Source of the DNA: an uncultured Ellagibacter sp.
GTDB lineage: Bacteria > Actinomycetota > Coriobacteriia > Coriobacteriales > Eggerthellaceae
Direction: 5' to 3'
DNA length: 24,161 bases
Assembly (NCBI RefSeq): GCF_934636505.1
Contig: NZ_CAKUAL010000029.1
Span: 1 to 24,161, forward strand
Shown: one piece after another, positions 22,321-24,161 of the stretch
Layout of the letters: each line of letters begins with the position of its first letter
Position numbering within the stretch: the stretch's first letter is position 1
The notes under the pieces: generated by a model
What the model saw: the letters and a program-made list of their open reading frames with translations, nothing else
What the model was told of the DNA's origin: nothing
Database searches by the model: none
Position numbers and translations under genes: made by a program

Positions 22321-23564
22321 CTGACGAAATCGTTTGCAATGAAGAAGCTGCTGTGACTGAGGGCGGCATGCCTGGGGAGACCGGCACTGGGGTGACGGCC
22401 GCCGATGCGCCCGCCGATGCGGCTGTTGCGGGTGGCTCAGCTGCCGATGTGCGCGCCGAGGCCTCCGCCGAGAACGTTTCACGTGAAACGTTCGCCCTTG
22501 AGCAGGGAGAATGCATGAGTCGTCAGCGTGCCTCGCTTGAGGTCCCGGTCGATATGATCTCCATTGCGCGCACGGCGCAGATCGAGGGCGCAGGGCTTAA
22601 GCTTGTGGCGCCGGCGAAGGTGAACCTGTTTCTGAGCATCGGCGATCGCCGCGATAATGGATACCACGACGTGTCGACCGTCCTTCATGCCGTGGCGCTT
22701 CACGATATTCTGTACATGAAGCGTTCCGACATCGTTGCCGCGCGCGCGGCGCTTGAATCCGCCGAAGAAGGCGCGCCAACGAACACGGCGAGCGCTGGCC
22801 CTGCGGATAATATTCTCATTTCGGTCAGCTGCGATGCGCGCGGGGGAGTGGCACCCCTCAACGTTTCTGTGCGCAACAACATCGTGTTCAAGGCGATTGA
22901 CCTGCTCGCTCGTAAGGCAGATATCTCTTACGACGACGCGATTAACATTCGCATCGAGAAGAACATCCCGCACGAGGGCGGTTTGGGCGGCGGCTCTTCC
23001 GACGCGGCGGCGGCGCTTGTCGGCGCAGCTCGCTTGTGGGGCATCCCCGAGGACGACCCTCTGATCGAGGAGGCTGCGCACGAGCTTGGCAGCGACGTGG
23101 CGTTCTTCCTCCATGGAGGTTGCGCGTGTTTCACCGGCACGGGCGAGCTGTTCGACCATGAGCTCGAAGTGATGAAAAAGCCGCTTGTGCTGGTCAAGCC
23201 CGATTTGGGCGTGTCGACCGCTGAGGCGTACCGCACCTTCGATGGGAACCCCCAAAAGGTCGACAAGGATGCGGCTGCCGCTGCCGAGGCGGCGCAGACA
23301 GCGTGCGACGTTCCCCTGGTGAACAACTTGTCGCCTGCAGCCGAAAGCGTGCTTCCCGAGCTTGCCGACGTTCGCGCTTGGCTGCATCGCCAAGCGGGGG
23401 TCGAGGCGTCGCTTCTTTGCGGCAGCGGGTCGACGACCTTCGCCGTGTGCCGCGATTTCAACGTGGCGTGCTCGGTTGCCGCGGCGGCTCAATCGCGCGG
23501 CTGGTGGGCGAGAACGACCATGTTCGGCTCGCTTAAGGCGGCCGTCGTGCCCGATCAGAGTTAG
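22317..23564 (+). CDS. ispE: 4-diphosphocytidyl-2-C-methyl-D-erythritol kinase with N-terminal extension
   Basis: This GHMP-family kinase phosphorylates CDP-ME at the 2-hydroxyl in the MEP pathway to isoprenoid precursors. From ATG 22317 it has 415 residues, against about 280-310 normally. The enzyme proper starts around residue 95 with APAKVNLFLSIGDRRDNGYHD, followed by the ATP loop PHEGGLGGGSSDAAAALV near 218, LGSDVAFFLHGG, and the C-terminal LLCGSGSTTFAV. The first 66 residues are low-complexity Ala/Glu/Gly (ADAPADAAVAGGSAADV) and include NVSRETF, which is encoded by a parS palindrome. ATG 22317 overlaps the tadA stop and has AAGAGGAAG upstream. ATG 22515, with AGCAGGGAG before it, is an alternative giving 349 residues. 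Codon use in the extension looks coding. The function is secure; the start is not. Confidence 0.93.
   Translation: MTDEIVCNEEAAVTEGGMPGETGTGVTAADAPADAAVAGGSAADVRAEASAENVSRETFALEQGECMSRQRASLEVPVDMISIARTAQIEGAGLKLVAPAKVNLFLSIGDRRDNGYHDVSTVLHAVALHDILYMKRSDIVAARAALESAEEGAPTNTASAGPADNILISVSCDARGGVAPLNVSVRNNIVFKAIDLLARKADISYDDAINIRIEKNIPHEGGLGGGSSDAAAALVGAARLWGIPEDDPLIEEAAHELGSDVAFFLHGGCACFTGTGELFDHELEVMKKPLVLVKPDLGVSTAEAYRTFDGNPQKVDKDAAAAAEAAQTACDVPLVNNLSPAAESVLPELADVRAWLHRQAGVEASLLCGSGSTTFAVCRDFNVACSVAAAAQSRGWWARTTMFGSLKAAVVPDQS
22472..22493. other. parS-like site inside ispE coding sequence
   Basis: This is a perfect 22-bp palindrome: the parS core GTTTCACGTGAAAC (22476-22489) is flanked symmetrically by GAAC and GTTC. 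It matches the consensus parS 16-mer except at its outermost pair. In frame it encodes NVSRETF in the ispE extension. Together with the copy at 2158-2171 it makes two sites in 20 kb, typical of the origin region. Confidence 0.82.
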
Positions 23565-23572
23565 GCGCGCCT

Positions 23573-23935
23573 ATGCCCCTGTTAGCCCGACTTTCGCGAA
23601 TCGTTCCGCTGGTCATCGTGCTTGCGCTCGTAGCGGGCGTGGTGTATGTGGTCGCGATGTTTTTGTATTCCCCGACGAAGGCGAAAGAGATTCTCCTCAA
23701 GCTGTTCACGTTCCTGATGAGCATACTCTCCGCGTTTTTTGCGCTGGCGTCGCTGTATGCGCTGTTCGAGGGGAACATTGACGTTCTCGAGCTCACAGCA
23801 AGCTTCCTGGCGACGACGCTCATCGGTCTTGCCGTGACGCTTTTATGCCGACGCTCGTTCATCAAGCACAACCCGAATTACCGTAAGAAGCCCGAGAAGG
23901 CCTCCGGCTTCAAGTGGTGGAGATTCAGGAAATAG
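23573..23935 (+). CDS. Small three-helix membrane protein, unknown function
   Basis: The product has 120 residues, eight bases after the ispE stop and so probably in the same transcript. Three hydrophobic segments are visible: about residues 9-31 (IVPLVIVLALVAGVVYVVAM), 43-66 (LFTFLMSILSAFFALASLYAL) and 73-92 (LELTASFLATTLIGLAVTLL). The C-terminal tail is strongly basic (HNPNYRKKPEKASGFKWWRFRK) and presumably cytoplasmic. The ribosome binding site is weak (GTTAGGCG), consistent with translational coupling. The tail could dock on lipid or nucleic acid. I do not recognise the family. A tRNA gene follows on the opposite strand. Confidence 0.78.
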   Translation: MPLLARLSRIVPLVIVLALVAGVVYVVAMFLYSPTKAKEILLKLFTFLMSILSAFFALASLYALFEGNIDVLELTASFLATTLIGLAVTLLCRRSFIKHNPNYRKKPEKASGFKWWRFRK

Positions 23936-24047
23936 ACCGCTCGTGCTGTTCGCGCCGTCCGTGGGCGCTGTCCCGCTTGCGTTTTCCGCGCGGAGCTTTC
24001 TGGGCTCTTCTTATGTGAATTCTCTCTCGCTGATTCGCTTTCCAGCT

Positions 24048-24074
24048 AAAAAAGCCCCCGCGGTTGCGGGGGCT
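24048..24074 (-). terminator. Terminator of tRNA-Ser(GCT)
   Basis: On the minus strand a perfect 9-bp GC-rich stem (AGCCCCCGC/GCGGGGGCT) with a 4-base loop is followed by six T residues. It begins 11 bases past the tRNA CCA end. Confidence 0.93.
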
Positions 24075-24084
24075 GTGCAAATCG

Positions 24085-24161
24085 TGGCGGAGAAGTAGGG
24101 ATTCGAACCCTAGATGCCCTTTTGGGGCATACTCACTTAGCAGGCGAGCACCTTCGGCCTC
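24085..24161 (-). tRNA. tRNA-Ser(GCT), 5' end cut by the window edge
   Basis: Encoded CCA (24085-24087), discriminator G and the 3' acceptor CTTCTCC are visible. T-loop TTCGAAT, a long variable arm with an AAAA loop (class II tRNA), and anticodon stem CTCGC/GTGAG with loop CTGCTAA give anticodon GCT. The 5' acceptor strand and part of the D-arm lie beyond base 24161. Confidence 0.93.

Noticed and set aside
1..24161. CRISPR array, insertion sequence or prophage
   Set aside because: No regularly spaced repeats, transposase, integrase or phage structural motifs are visible; the only direct repeat pair is the tRNA-Ser duplication.

Overview
The window reads as a chromosomal segment of an anaerobic actinobacterium of the class Coriobacteriia, most likely family Eggerthellaceae. 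I base this on GC-rich, tightly packed genes, a membrane-bound LuxR-type regulator with an N-terminal multi-spanning domain, an Nramp-related Mg2+ transporter of the kind known from Eggerthella lenta, and a very large sortase-anchored adhesin built from isopeptide-type domains. No transposase, phage gene or CRISPR array is visible. Two parS-like palindromes (2158-2171 and 22472-22493), with tadA and tRNA-Ser genes, suggest a position in the origin-proximal half of the chromosome; dnaA and oriC themselves are not in view.

Left part (1-9607): a 5'-truncated phenylacetate-CoA ligase; a small duplicated-DUF2798 membrane protein; a 375-bp non-coding stretch with a Tyr-rich short frame, nested inverted repeats and a parS site; a sodium:solute symporter; 5-formyltetrahydrofolate cyclo-ligase (minus strand), convergent with the symporter and divergent from an NhaC-type Na+/H+ antiporter; and a minus-strand pair encoding an MgtE-like regulatory protein (PRC barrel, MgtE_N, two CBS, one membrane anchor) and an Nramp-related transporter whose metal-site residues fit Mg2+ rather than Mn2+/Fe2+. 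tRNA-Arg(ACG) follows, with a near-consensus promoter and its own terminator.

Centre (9608-15366): citrate synthase; a 71-residue four-cysteine protein preceded by an inverted repeat that encloses a perfect -10 box; a tRNA-Ser(TGA) locus whose 3' end and terminator are duplicated 188 bp away; branched-chain aminotransferase; and the LuxR-type regulator. Citrate synthase and the aminotransferase suggest glutamate and branched-chain amino-acid synthesis. The 431-bp gap between the regulator and the divergent adhesin carries a perfect 34-bp palindrome and a 32-codon frame overlapping the adhesin start by ATGA.

Right part (15367-24161): a 2086-residue surface protein (signal peptide, VWA domain, nine pilin-type repeats, FAKTG sorting signal); a probably leaderless tadA; ispE with a long Ala/Glu-rich N-terminal extension coupled to tadA by an ATGA overlap and carrying the second parS; a small three-helix membrane protein; and the 3' part of tRNA-Ser(GCT) with its terminator. 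TadA is expected to make inosine in the ACG anticodon of the tRNA-Arg also present here.

The items most worth a second look are the Tyr-codon leader before the symporter, the Mg2+ transporter/regulator pair, the parS embedded in ispE, the tRNA-Ser scar and the adhesin leader frame. All calls come from reading the sequence; no database search was run.
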